NCBI RefSeq assembly: GCF_001625305.1
Contig: NW_017802380.1
Location: 4,965,396-5,029,395, forward strand
DNA from: Branchiostoma belcheri
Taxonomy: Eukaryota; Chordata; Leptocardii; Amphioxiformes; Branchiostomatidae
Direction of reading: 5' to 3'
DNA length: 64,000 nucleotides
Position 1 is the stretch's first letter. Every line of letters begins with the position of its first letter. Below are positions 1 through 11,687 of this stretch, piece by piece. The notes beneath the pieces are model-generated. The model worked only from the letters and a program-made list of their open reading frames with translations. It ran no database searches and had not been told where the DNA came from. Made by a program: the position numbers and the translations under genes.

Positions 1-113
1 AATGTCGTAGCCTCAGTCATATTGCTGGGTTAAAGACGCGTGCATGGTCGACATGGAAATCCTCAAGTAACCATAAATTAACGAACGTAATTATTGTTTC
101 CTTAACTTGTCAG

Positions 114-1837
114 ATTCCGGCCGAGTCACCCCAGAAGCACCCGGACCGTGTCACCGTGTTGGTGGAACCATATATTCCCTCTCCGGACAAGAAAGTTCAG
201 GTGAGGAAAATAGTGGGATTGCATACACCTAAAGTTACATCAGAGCCAACTCGAAGCGTAATGCTAGGCGCTCAATGCTTTTCGATAGCTGATATTGCAG
301 TGCACAATGGGTTTTGTGGGATTACATGCAGATGTTTGACATCCGAGGCTCGCGTATAAAGGCCCACTTTTATTTACGCCCTTCTCCATATGTTGTATCT
401 ACTGTATAAGATTTAAGAGCATCTTAACGAAAAGATACTCTGTCCTCAGGTAACGACGTGGGGAAACGACGGGGTAGGAGAGGTCCACACCATCCCCGTC
501 ATGTCCAGCTCAGGTGAACTCAGGGACTACATGGAACAGCTTCTGGAGGCAATTGTACGTTTGTTTGTTTGTTTGTTTGTTTGTTTGTTTAAGCCTCTTT
601 TTATTAATGAAGTACTCAAAATCGGTTTTCATTTAGTTTGAGGTCATGAGGAAGGAGGTCAAGGTCAGGCAAAATATAAGATTTTTAAGCATTTACTCTT
701 AATAAATTCATAGATATTGTCAGATACGCAACAAGCAGCAGTTGCTGTTTGCCACAAGTGACGTGTTGAAACGTAACGCTCTTTAAACGCCCCCTAGCGG
801 CACATCCACAAGCGCAGCTGGGTCCACCTGGACATCAAGCCGTCCAACATCCTGGTGGAGGAGAAACAGAACGGCAGAAGTCTGACTCTCATCGACTTCG
901 ACGTCGCCCTCAAGTTAGTGAACTGCAATTGCAGCTTCCCATGTGCATGATGTTTTAATGCTATAATGTTTTGTATTTATTTTCTCCAGATATGTACCAC
1001 AGGGCCGTCTTTGAATGAAATTTAACTTTCGCACAAAACATACAGAATTGAAATCATCGAAACTTTGCCTGTTACTTCGAAATTCATCAGGAAGACTAAC
1101 TCACATCCTCCGGAACGTGATTGCACGGTTTCGTGACTTCAGTAACGAAACTAGGTTTTCTTGTCTTCACTAAGAAGACTAACCCCAGTGACTTCCCAAA
1201 AGTGACTTTAGTAATAGATCTATGGTGCAACCATTGAAAACCTGTCCTGATGAGCCTACTTGCCCCTGTAGGTTAGACCAGGCCCTCCGTGCGAACATCC
1301 AGTACGGGACGCCATTCTTCCAGCCGCCGGAGGTCCGGACGGGCGACCAGGCACGTCTGTCCGCCAAGGCCGACATCTACTCCGCCGGGATCACCTTCGC
1401 CCTGGTGGCCAGCTGTGGTAAGCGTGATGCTACAAAAATCATTGAGGCATGTAAATATACAAGAAGGCCAGTGCGGTGACGTACTCAAGGTGTAGAAACT
1501 TATACTAAGACCACGAACATAAAGAACTATAGGTAATGTCAAAATTATTATGACGCAGGTGAGCCATAAGGTGAGCTGAACAGCCCCATTGGAAACAGCA
1601 ATAGGACACCGAATAAAAGGGACATATCTTAAACTATATACCTTGTATTTTCCAGCCCATCCCTCCGCAGACTCCCTGGTCCTTGACGTTGACGACCCGT
1701 CTATCCTGATTAAGCGATGTGAAGACTCTCCCATCCTGAGCGGAAAGGGACTAAAGTTAGTCCGCGCCATGACGCACCCAGACCCGACCAGACGACCCAC
1801 CGCGCTCGCCGCTCTACAGCACTCCTACTTTTCGTAA
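114..1837 (+). CDS. Atypical Ser/Thr protein kinase, C-terminal part (5' end outside window)
   Basis: Five exons can be joined in frame: 114-200, 450-554, 798-913, 1272-1417, 1656-1837 (211 codons, stop at 1835). The protein covers the hinge and C-lobe of a kinase fold. The catalytic loop reads HLDIKPSNIL in place of the usual HRDxKxxN, the metal-binding motif is DFD instead of DFG, the APE position reads PPE, and the subdomain IX motif DIYSAGI and a late arginine (PTRRPTA) are present. Catalytic Asp and Asn of the loop are retained, so activity is possible, but the missing HRD arginine and DFG glycine make it atypical. The N-lobe lies upstream of the window. The family cannot be named from this part alone. 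Splice sites are canonical GT-AG. Confidence 0.8.
558..590. repeat. GTTT microsatellite
   Basis: About eight copies of GTTT lie just after the donor of the second visible kinase exon. This is a simple repeat with no coding role. Confidence 0.9.
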
Positions 1838-1847
1838 CGTTAAATTC

Positions 1848-1853
1848 ATTAAA
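1848..1853 (+). terminator. Possible poly(A) signal of the kinase gene (ATTAAA)
   Basis: ATTAAA lies 11 bases after the kinase stop codon. It is a common variant poly(A) hexamer, but the 3' UTR would be very short, so this is tentative. Confidence 0.35.
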
Positions 1854-2197
1854 TTGACCACTCTGTAGTTTTGTCCTTCGCCATGTTTATTTTCTTGTTT
1901 CTGGCCTCTCAGTTCAATGTCGAATGACGCGTATCATTTACTGGAGGAAGCTATTAAATGCATTCTAAAGTTATAAGAAACGTGTGCGTTCATCCGTGCA
2001 TCTGAATCGTATTTTCATGAAAACGGTTTAAATGACCGTTTACACTGATGACCTATTTTAAGGTTTATTTTATAAACATTCGGTATATATAAACAGTACA
2101 TATGTGGACACGTACGTATGTGTAAATATGCTGACCTCGCATGTGCACCCGCCTCAGCCACGCCTCTTCCTAGTCCAAATGATATACATATCTTGCA

Positions 2198-2203
2198 TAT
2201 ATT
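2198..2203 (+). promoter_or_regulatory. TATA-like element of CEMIP-like gene A
   Basis: TATATT lies 72 bp before the gene A start codon. The other three genes of the array have a TATA-like sequence at almost the same distance (72-77 bp). A second TATA-like run (TATATATAAA) occurs at 2084-2093. The 1838-2197 stretch between the kinase and gene A otherwise shows nothing recognisable. Confidence 0.45.
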
Positions 2204-2269
2204 GGTGAAGTCAGTATCATTGAGTCCGAAGAGACATCAGTCTAAGAATCAGCTAGTACACGGCTTGAG

Positions 2270-5200
2270 ATGTCAAGCTGTGCGTTTGCAGTCGTGCTGT
2301 TGTGCCTCGTGACTGTGGCTCTATGTCAAAATCAAGGTAAGAAACTGTAATTCCTTACCTGCTCGTAGTAAATAAGTATTTTTATTTTATTATAATTTGT
2401 GCGAAGAATTGTGTTTTCATGTAACTTTACCCTAATCCCCGACTTCAATGCGATATTGGAATAAAGTTGTTTGTTAACAGGTCATTTTCTGTCCGTTGTA
2501 GGCTAGCTACAAATGCGTACACGTGTTCAAATGCTGTTCTAGTTCTTTTAGATGTAGTCTCAGCAGTTATAATGGTAGCAGCGATCGATATGGCTATGAC
2601 TGTTTCGAGCAAGATATACCGTGCGTATCTGCGCAGAGTTGTGGCGAAATGTAACGTTAAACAAATGAGTGGGAATCAAACCACCTGTCACGCTGGCAGA
2701 TAACAGTAGAAGAGAGCCTGTGTGCTTGGTTAAAAATGCGAGCTGTGGTTCAGCCGCATTGCGCCATCTAGGTCTGCAACTTCAGAATTAAAAGGATTCG
2801 GCTTGGCTAAGAAATACATTTGGGACGACCTGAATTACATTCACCTTTAAACGGGCGACGTCACTTGTGTTGTTACCAGAGTGCCCGGATGCTGACCCAA
2901 CCTTGACCCCATGGAATCCTGGGCACGACCCTACTGCGCGGGTGGTTGTGGGTAGAGGACAGAACTACCTGCTCCAATCATCTGCCACGTTTTACTCACT
3001 GGAGGTCAAGGACGGAGGTAAGTCTTCCAAAGACATGACTTGGCAAAAACCGACCAGAGAAGGGCTAGTTTACGTTCAATTTTTTAAGGTTAGAAGAACC
3101 AAGTAAGGCTATCTTTTAACTAATTCAAACAACAAACCTACGTTTTGGTTAGGATATATATGTATGCATATCTTTGAATAAATGGGTTACTATAGCACAG
3201 GTTTTATGGTTGGTAGGAAATAAACGTGCCAACACAATAGCGTTGATGTACCTGTCGTGACTTAACCTCAACCAAGCATATTCTGGTCGATATTACAGAC
3301 TTTCTAACTATTTAAAAACAGGCAGACTTGTTTTTGCTGACTTGGGACCAACAAGTGATACAGAAATAGTCCTGAGGTCACGCGAAGTAAACGTGGGGAA
3401 CGATGGCGAGTTCCACATCGGCAGTGAGACCTGCCCGTACCAGGGGAAGGCCACGGTGTCCCTGTACGGCCGCTCGGACGAAAACGTCAACAGCACCAAA
3501 CAGTTCCTGGTGGCGTCAGGTGGGACTCTGGAGATCCACGGACAACACAAGGTGGCGTGGACACAGCTCACACAGACAGTACCAGTAGGGGGTCTTCCTA
3601 AGGTGGGTACAAAACGTTACATTAGATCCAGGAACATCACCTTAAAGCCTTGTGTTTTCGTATTGAAATAACGTCACATGCGTTTCTATCTGCCTAAGAG
3701 TATCCCCAAATTGTAATTGAGCATCATTCAGTTGACGCCTCAATGCCCATATGAAGACCTATCATCTTATTCCTTTATAATCATTGTATGTTAAATAGAT
3801 CATACAATAACTAAATAAAAATCTACAACAAGGTTCCATTTGTCATGTAACAGGGAGCCTATAGTTGGGATTCCGCTCTCGGAACTGCTGGGAGGGGAAT
3901 TCACGTACATGTCATCGATGAGATATCAGGGGCTGTGGTGGACTGGCAACTCTTCGACACCCATGGGGACGAAAGCAACAGCCGAAATTTAGCGGCTTTC
4001 ATCGACCAAATACCACTAGGCAAAATCGTGACATTGCAAGTGGAGGATTCGGCAATCAAAAAACTGGAGGCTACCGCAATTGAAAAGATGCGGGAGTTGG
4101 GAAGCGTGGAGGTGGACGCTTTAGGATACAGGTACGACGTGTTTTGTTTCATGAGGAGCTGTAGGCCACGTTGATTCCTTAGTTGTTATATCTTAGTTAT
4201 ATCTGTCCTTTACCATAGCAAATTACCAACGTACATTAAGAAGGAGTTTTGGTGAGAATAATAGCCATAGTGCCACTGATGATGTTGATGTGCATCCAAT
4301 AAGGTATGCCATAACACAAATATGACATTATAATTCATATGAAAAGTACAAGTAAGTAATACCTACTCATGTAGCAACGTAATTATTGCTCTGCTTTAGG
4401 GAGCCCTGGGTGTTTGCGGGAGTGAAGGGAGACCCCAGTCGCGCTGTAGAGCAGAGAATCCCATATGTTGGTGAGTACTGCTTCCTTTACACTTATGGAC
4501 GTATTTTCTTTGTTCGTCACAACGCTTTGATCAAGATCATGTGCTCAAATTTATTTTATATCTTATTTAAGACAAAGAGACCACCGGCACCGCTGCCATC
4601 ACCGGTACCTTTGACGCTTTCTTCGGCTCCTTCGACATCTCTGTCACAAGTGAATGGCTGGGAGGTAAGAGTTTCTCTTACATTTAGAGAGATTAATACT
4701 CGGGTAAACAATTCCAACCCTATCCGAAATAAGAGTCCAATGAACTCGAAGCGTGGTCTTTTCCCATCTTCTCCAGGGAATGAGCGTTGCACCTTTTCGG
4801 TGGAGGGCGGAGGTGGTGAGTACATCATCAACCTGAAGGATGACGTGAGTTCCTGGCAGCCTGGGGACCACATCGTGCTGGCCAGCACGGACTACAACAT
4901 GGAGCAGGCAGAGGAGTTCCAGCTGCTGCCGTGCCAGGAGTGCTCGGACCACCAGGTCAAGATCAGCGGTAAGAGGCTGTACGTCACTTGCTAATATATT
5001 TCTGACGTCAATAAGCTTTCTCTAGAATATCAGTGTCCTTAAAACCTCCAATCACTGCTTACTGTTCGACCTGATAGGACAAATCAAATATAACCACTTT
5101 GGTGAGATCTCGGATGAAGTAGACTTGCGGGGAGAGGTTGGCCTGCTGACCAGGAACATCAAGTTCCAGGGGGAGGTAGAGGACAGCTGCTATGGCGACA

Positions 5201-8200
5201 ACTTCTGTCAGTTCTTCGACTACGACACGTATGGAGGGCATCTCAAGGTATGTTTTGGAATTCAATTATTAAGAATTCATCTTAATTGAGTTCCATGTTT
5301 CCAAATGCCATGTTCTTTAGCTCGCAGTTTCATTGAACTTCAGTTTTGAACTATTAGGTTATGCCAAGTTTCAAGAACGTGCACCTGTCTGGCATCGAGT
5401 TCACCAGAATGGGCCAACAGGTGCTCGGCAGCTACCCTGTCCACTTCCACATGGCCGGAGATGTGGACGAGGTCGGAGGCTACAGCCGCCCAACGTACGT
5501 CCGAGAGCTGTCCATTCACCACTGCTTCTCCCGCTGTGTGACCATCCATGGGACCCACGGGCTACTGGTCAGTCAATGTCACTTTTGTGCTTAACACCTT
5601 AATCATAGCGATGATGCATACATTGCACTGGGATAAAAGGCCTCATAACAAGAGAGACAGAGATCTGGATAGACCTTTTTTGTTACATCACATTTAAGCA
5701 CACGTAAACCTCCATTACATTACAGGTCCAAGACACAGTTGGGTACGACACACTCGGTCACTGCTTTTTCCTCGAGGATGGCGTGGAGCAGCGTAATGTT
5801 CTGGACCACAACTTGGGCCTGGTGACGCGGGCAGGCACGCTGCTGCCCACCGACAGGGACGACAACATGTGCCGGAGCATGAGGGACGCGGTCTACGGGG
5901 ACTACGTTCCACAGACTATCAATTGTCGGTAAGAGAATCTTATTTCTATTACTGAAACGTCGGAAACATCACGCGTTATATCTCGCCCTTTTCCTATCTA
6001 CTTACGATGGTGTCTAAAAAGTCACAAAGTCCTTACTTCTCAGTTTTGTGTTGTGTAATAACGATGGACATTGTTTTGAAGCAACATTTTCCATTTTTCC
6101 GCTAAGGGCAATATCGACTTTCTGGATTGCTCACCCAAACAACATCCTCACCAACAATGCAGCTGCCGGATCTCCGGTAAGGTTGTGTTAATCTTACGAA
6201 GATATATGATTTAAATAAACTAGTATTCAATGGCTTATTGTGGTCTGGAAATTGTACAGATCGTAACGACTGTTGCCTACACGCATCTACAGCATACTGG
6301 GATCTGGTACGTGTTCCACCGTGAGCCGACCGGCCTGTCAGAGGGCGCCCTACCCAGGGGCCAGTCAGAGAGAACACCCTTAGGACGGTGCTACAACAAC
6401 AGAGTGCACTCCAATGGCATAGTGGGTATTTACATAGGCTTCAGAATGAAAATGCTTATCGATAGAATAATCTTCTGTGTATAAGAATTCATTTGTAAAT
6501 TTCTAATCGTCATTTATTAGACGCTGATCATAATGATGAATCATTTTCTCCAGGATGGCTTCAAGATAGACTGGGGAGTAAAGACCACTCAGTCATCTGC
6601 AAAACACCCAGAGGAATACCTGTCACGAACACCTGCACGGTATGTTCATTTACTTAACATTCCATTCTACTTAACATCTGTACTTGATCATCAGCATCGC
6701 ACCACAGTGAAGCAACACCATCTTGGCTAGAGATCACCTATCGTGTCCATCATGACAGGAATTGCATGGCAATAGAATGGGTATAGAATGTTTAACGCAA
6801 CAATGTAGTGCTGCTTCATGAGACAAACTTAAAGCAACTACTGATGTCTACCGCGGAAACATAACAACAAATTAAATGAGGTAATAGTAGTCCTATAACT
6901 GTCACCTACAGGTACAAGCCTCACCAGAACGCGGACCTCCTGCAGCCACGTGTCCCGGCAATAGTCGAAGGTCTCATCACCTTCAAGAACTGGGATGGTG
7001 GGGTCTGGGTCCGGGGAGGGGACATCTGGTTCGACAAATGCGCGTAAGTTTATATACCAGTAGTTCGTATACTGGGAATGTTCTTCAGAAATGTCCATAA
7101 CAGTAAGCAAACATTGATTATCTTTTAACAAAGAGAAAAGTGTGAATGATCAAAATGTCTCTTTTACCTTTATCTACATCATAACCATTACTCAAAGAAA
7201 CAATCGATAGACAGACGAATGAACATGTTGTTTCTGATAATAAACTGTAAGTCTGGTAAAGTTCAATCTTGCGTTTCTTCCAGATTTGTGGATAATGGAA
7301 AAGGACTGACATTGGCCAGGTACCACATTTTACCCTTCTATGATCTATAGATACTATTTTACCACCTCTTTGGTTAGTTTCTACCTTACTTTTGTATCTG
7401 TAAATAATGACCAACTCGTCTTTGACTAACAAATGGTGTTTGTTAGTGACATCGTTTCAGTGATTTGTTTATCAGTTAGTACTTCAACATGTATAGTTAT
7501 AGTTGTTGACATCATTTTTACAGCGAAGGCCACTTCCCTAACGATGAGGGAGCGAGCCAGCAGGTCCGGAACAGCATCTTTATCGGGGAGAGTGAGAACG
7601 TGGGCACTGCCAGCGGGTCCAGCGTCTGGGGGATGGGAGGGGTCAAACCGGTGGAGAGGAGTCTACCCCAAGCCACGTGTGTTATGTTCTTTACAACATT
7701 GTTTATACAACGTTATGGCTATTTTTAATCCTGATCCAAAATTGGTTATGCAATGTTAATATGCATGACGTGCAGATTGCACTGAAGTCAATTTTGTGCA
7801 GAAGAATCAATATAGACATCACATAATTTTCGATGCTACGTCAGGCTAGTACTGAATTGGTAATTACGAGAAGAGGATGCTAGTCAAGAATGGGATGTGC
7901 GTTTTTGTACTGTAGAGACTTCCCATTGCGAGGATTTGAAGTGTATGATGGCCCCGTCTTAGCTGAAAGTTGTACCTTCAAGAATTTCGCCGCGGCCCCG
8001 CAGTACGACCGCTGGAGCAGCGCGATCGCGTTTAAGCTGAAAAACAACTGGCAAACGGCGACGAAGAGCAACCTGACGGGGATAAAATATGAAAATGTGA
8101 GAAGATATTTCTTGTGTTAGTAGCATATACGTAAAAATCTTGTATTAGTCTAACCCAACTCAACCTATACGATGAGAAGAATACTGCGTTCTAGGAAACT

Positions 8201-11108
8201 GTACATCATCGTGGCAATCGCAAACCATCTTTGGTAATGTATGAAGGCTTTTTGAGGACTCATGTTGCAAAATGGACCCTTTGTAGGTTCAAACCCGTGT
8301 GTTTTTCGGGGGCAAAGACCTGGCATGGTTTGGCACAAACGACAGGGACGGGGATAAGACATCGGTTTTTCACGACGCGGACGGCAGCACCAGCGGTTAT
8401 CTTGACTCCTACGTAGTCGCGAAGGACAACTATCTGGTCAGGAACCCAGGATGTCTGGAGAAACCGGAGTGGGGAGGGTACGTCTGCAGCGGGAATTATG
8501 CACAGGTCGGTATGGAATGTTATTGTCGACGTCCAGTCAATTTGCTTATAAGGCATGATTTTGTGATAATTATAGATCTTAACATACAGTTATACCTACT
8601 ATAGCTACCGAATAAGTGATACAGCCTTTGTACCATTCTGGATCATCAATACCGTTGAACTATCATGATCGTATAGATGCTTGGGGTGGTAGCTTTATTA
8701 AGACGATCTTTCTATACCTGTATCCAGCTGTTCATCCATGTAGAGCAGCCCGCGAACCTGCTGATGTCGATGGTCCGAGACGAGTATCCTGATCAGCCCC
8801 TGGTCCTCCAAGGTCCACGTTCACAGGGTCCGAACGGCAAACAGAAGTACCAGCCTGCTGTGATGCTGGAGAAATCCTACACTATCCACTGGGACGGACG
8901 GGCGCCCGCACAGATCATCATCTATCCGATAAACTTCGACAGGTAGGTTGGGTCTAAGCTGAACTTAGTTGTTGTGCCAGATTTTAGCTTAACCATTAAC
9001 GTGTGGATTCTGTTCAGCAAGTAGTTGCCACAATTCAGATCAACTTTAAAGGCTTGGTGTGAAAGGAGTTTTCTTTAGCTTGCACGTATTTGATCTTTTG
9101 GATTAATCTGACGAATCTAATGTCTTCCTATCTCAGCGAAGATTGGCTTCGGCTAGGACTCTGCTACCCACCAGGAACCATTTTCCGAGTGTCGTACCAG
9201 CTGGAGAAGCGCGTGCCGTACGCTATCGTTCATGATGAGGAGATCCACCCGGTATCCAGCTTGAACGCTGTGGACGGCGGCGACGGCAAAATGTTCTACT
9301 TCGAGGAAAGCACTGGGTAAGATGGAGTCTTTCAGCTCTCTGCCTTGTGTTCAACAGATAGTTGAGATAAATCACATTACAGATTAGAATCCCCAGCTAT
9401 TTTTAGCTGTAAAAGCGCCCCCTCCTGTATATATGATATGTGTTGAAACGATGTTGAAAATTGACCTTAAGTGCGTCTGTTATAGTTGTAACATTTTAAA
9501 TCCTTCCGGTCACCAAAATTGATATTACTAGAGACTGCACCCAAACATCCTGAAAGACATTCACATTTGAGCATTTACTTTCAGCCTTTTGTTCTTGAAA
9601 GTCCGCGCTAACTACGATCGGGAAGGCCATACGTACTGTTCACACATGGGCTGTGAGAGGATCATCATCACGGCCACCATGACAAGTGACGCGGTCAGCG
9701 ACTGTACAGCAGCCGCTTATCCCAAGTACAGCCTGACGCCGACAGAGACTGTCCCCATGCCGAGCTTCCTGAGTCTGGTCAACGACTGTACAGGCTGTGG
9801 TGCTCCGGTGAGTTGGCAGAGTCTCTAAGTTGCATCGCAGCAGTACAGAAGCAAAGATGTCTCTTAATGACATCAGAATAGTACCACAAACAAGGTCCCA
9901 CTAAATTCCAGGCGAATCTACCCCACAACTCAAAATGACCTTATAATTACGAACACGTGACTCCACCCGTGGGTGAAAGGTACCTGAAAATTTGTCATTC
10001 TAGCTGCTATAACGTATGTACGGACGGCAGTTTTCTGTGTATAAACAATTTCAACTTACATTGCAGTGGTAACCAGCAGGGGCTTCGCGTTTGCCATGCA
10101 CCTTTTATTATTATGTGTACATGGAATAATGAAATAACCACCCCATTTCTTCATAGGAGCCGGTCGTCAGTGATGACAACGTGAAATATCTGGAGGTGAC
10201 TATTCTGTCCGCAGGGAAGGAGGAAATGGATCTGGGTCATAGACCTTTTATCGAGGTACGCCTGCGTTCTCCATTTATCATTATCATTGATATGTAATCC
10301 ATAGACTACGATTATGGAAAGTCACATATATATACGTTCTCGCCCAATCATTTTTGGGAAGCTTTTGAGTGTTTTTGATGATACATGCCAGAAACGACGA
10401 CACAGACTGACAATGTGAGGTGCCTCTGCCCTCAGGTAGACGGAGTCCGGTTCGACGATCGTTCCCGAGGTTTCCTGATCATCGTCGTTGACGCACTGAC
10501 CAGTGCCGTCACGCATCAGATGACGTTCAACACCCACGGTCAAACCGCTGATGCTGCAATGGCAAACTTCATACGGAACGACATCCCACAAAAGTAAGTG
10601 ATAAAAGAGTCGTGTTGAAACCACGTTAAAACCATCATTTATTCCCCTTTTCCGTGTGACATGTCACTTCCCGTTATGAATGTACTTCCTTCTCACTTTC
10701 TCCAGCTCTATCGTCCTGATTACAACACGTTACTCCTCCAGTCGCTATGCTCAGGAGTGTCTGATCGCACTGAAAGAGATCGGAGCTCAGGAGCCTGTTC
10801 GGACAGACTTTGGAGGTTTGTGTTCCATTGGTCACTATAGCTAGCTCATGTGCGAATATATTGTAATCAACACATCTTAACTCTTTTCGACTTGCATGCT
10901 AGCCGTGTAATTTTCTGAATCATTCAATGTCATAGACGATGTACAGATTTTGTGGTTATTGAACTTTGCTATTTCGTCCTATGTTATAGATAATTTCGCC
11001 ATGGTTGGGTTTAAAGGCACCGCCTGGCCCAGCTGGGTCCAGCAAGTCAACCTGCCGTCCGGTCAGGGTCCGGCACAGATCTACACCAAGATCCCGCTCA
11101 TGGGCTGA
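2270..11108 (+). CDS. CEMIP-like: CEMIP-like secreted hyaluronidase-family protein, tandem copy A
   Basis: 25 exons, 1270 codons: 2270-2336, 2880-3017, 3322-3602, 3854-4131, 4400-4470, 4572-4664, 4777-4968, 5078-5247, 5358-5567, 5726-5928, 6107-6176, 6293-6421, 6554-6639, 6912-7043, 7284-7319, 7524-7676, 7916-8096, 8287-8505, 8728-8942, 9137-9316, 9585-9807, 10157-10255, 10436-10593, 10706-10815, 10990-11108. Phases agree throughout. Order: signal peptide (1-20), G8 domain (about 25-162; CPDADPTLTPWNPGHD start), GG/ILEI-like domain (163-278), beta-helix region (310-1110, with YPVHFHMAGDVDEVGGY and WFDKCAFVDNGKG), second GG domain (1143-1250). Human CEMIP (1361 aa) shares this order; CEMIP and TMEM2/CEMIP2 are known to act in hyaluronan breakdown. 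Enzyme activity here is inferred. No transmembrane segment is seen, so it is predicted to be secreted. The first 5'UTR exon is not resolved. Confidence 0.92.
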
Positions 11109-11155
11109 TCACCAGTCAATGGTAGAAAGAACGAGCAAATGTCTTCAACTCTTAC

Positions 11156-11161
11156 AATAAA
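11156..11161 (+). terminator. Poly(A) signal of gene A (AATAAA)
   Basis: AATAAA lies 47 bases after the gene A stop codon, a normal position for a compact 3' UTR. Confidence 0.7.
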
Positions 11162-11614
11162 GATCTTTTGGGAGAGACGTGTCTAGTACCTACGTGTCTA
11201 CTATTTGTTTATCTCAGCATCATGCTTGCTTGATCTATTTATTCTGAAGTAAAACGTCATAAAAACGTATATTACTGCGACTAAGAGATTTTCCCATTTT
11301 CCATTGTTGTTGGGAGAAGAGGGAACTTCTTCTATCACTAAAAGACAGGCATACCTTATCAAAAAATGGATGCCAGCAAATTTGTAGCGGAAAATGCGTG
11401 ACGTAAATCCGAAACTTTTATCAACAAAGGACATAACTCTTTATCAAAAAGTGGATACTCGCACATTTCTAGGGAGAAACATGCCGTAACCAACGACATG
11501 CAAACGGCATAAATGTAAACACACCGGGGTTGCTGGCCATAAGGCCATTTCCTTATCAGCTACGTCGCTTCCTATTGCCAAACAAATATCTACATAAGGT
11601 CGCTCTAGTGAGGA
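11162..11614. other. Intergenic spacer between genes A and B
   Basis: No gene is seen. The spacer is AT-rich and holds an imperfect direct repeat of about 55 bases (11356-11410 and 11441-11495, 85 bp apart, both beginning TTATCAAAAA). Confidence 0.6.
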
Positions 11615-11620
11615 TATATC
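11615..11620 (+). promoter_or_regulatory. TATA-like element of CEMIP-like gene B
   Basis: TATATC lies 73 bp before the gene B start codon, matching the spacing in the other three copies. Confidence 0.4.
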
Positions 11621-11687
11621 TCACAAAAGGGGGAACGTTTGCTCCAAGTGTCTCGTTGGGAGAGACGAGTGATACACTTGACCTGAG

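Noticed and set aside
2467..2703. 78-codon open frame in gene A intron 1 as a possible extra domain exon
   Set aside because: It has no lectin or other recognisable motif, lacks matching splice phases, and is absent from sister copies.
4386..4994. 202-codon uninterrupted frame spanning gene A exons 5-7 as a single exon
   Set aside because: It happens to read through two introns; GT-AG sites, sister copies and the intronic composition show three separate exons.
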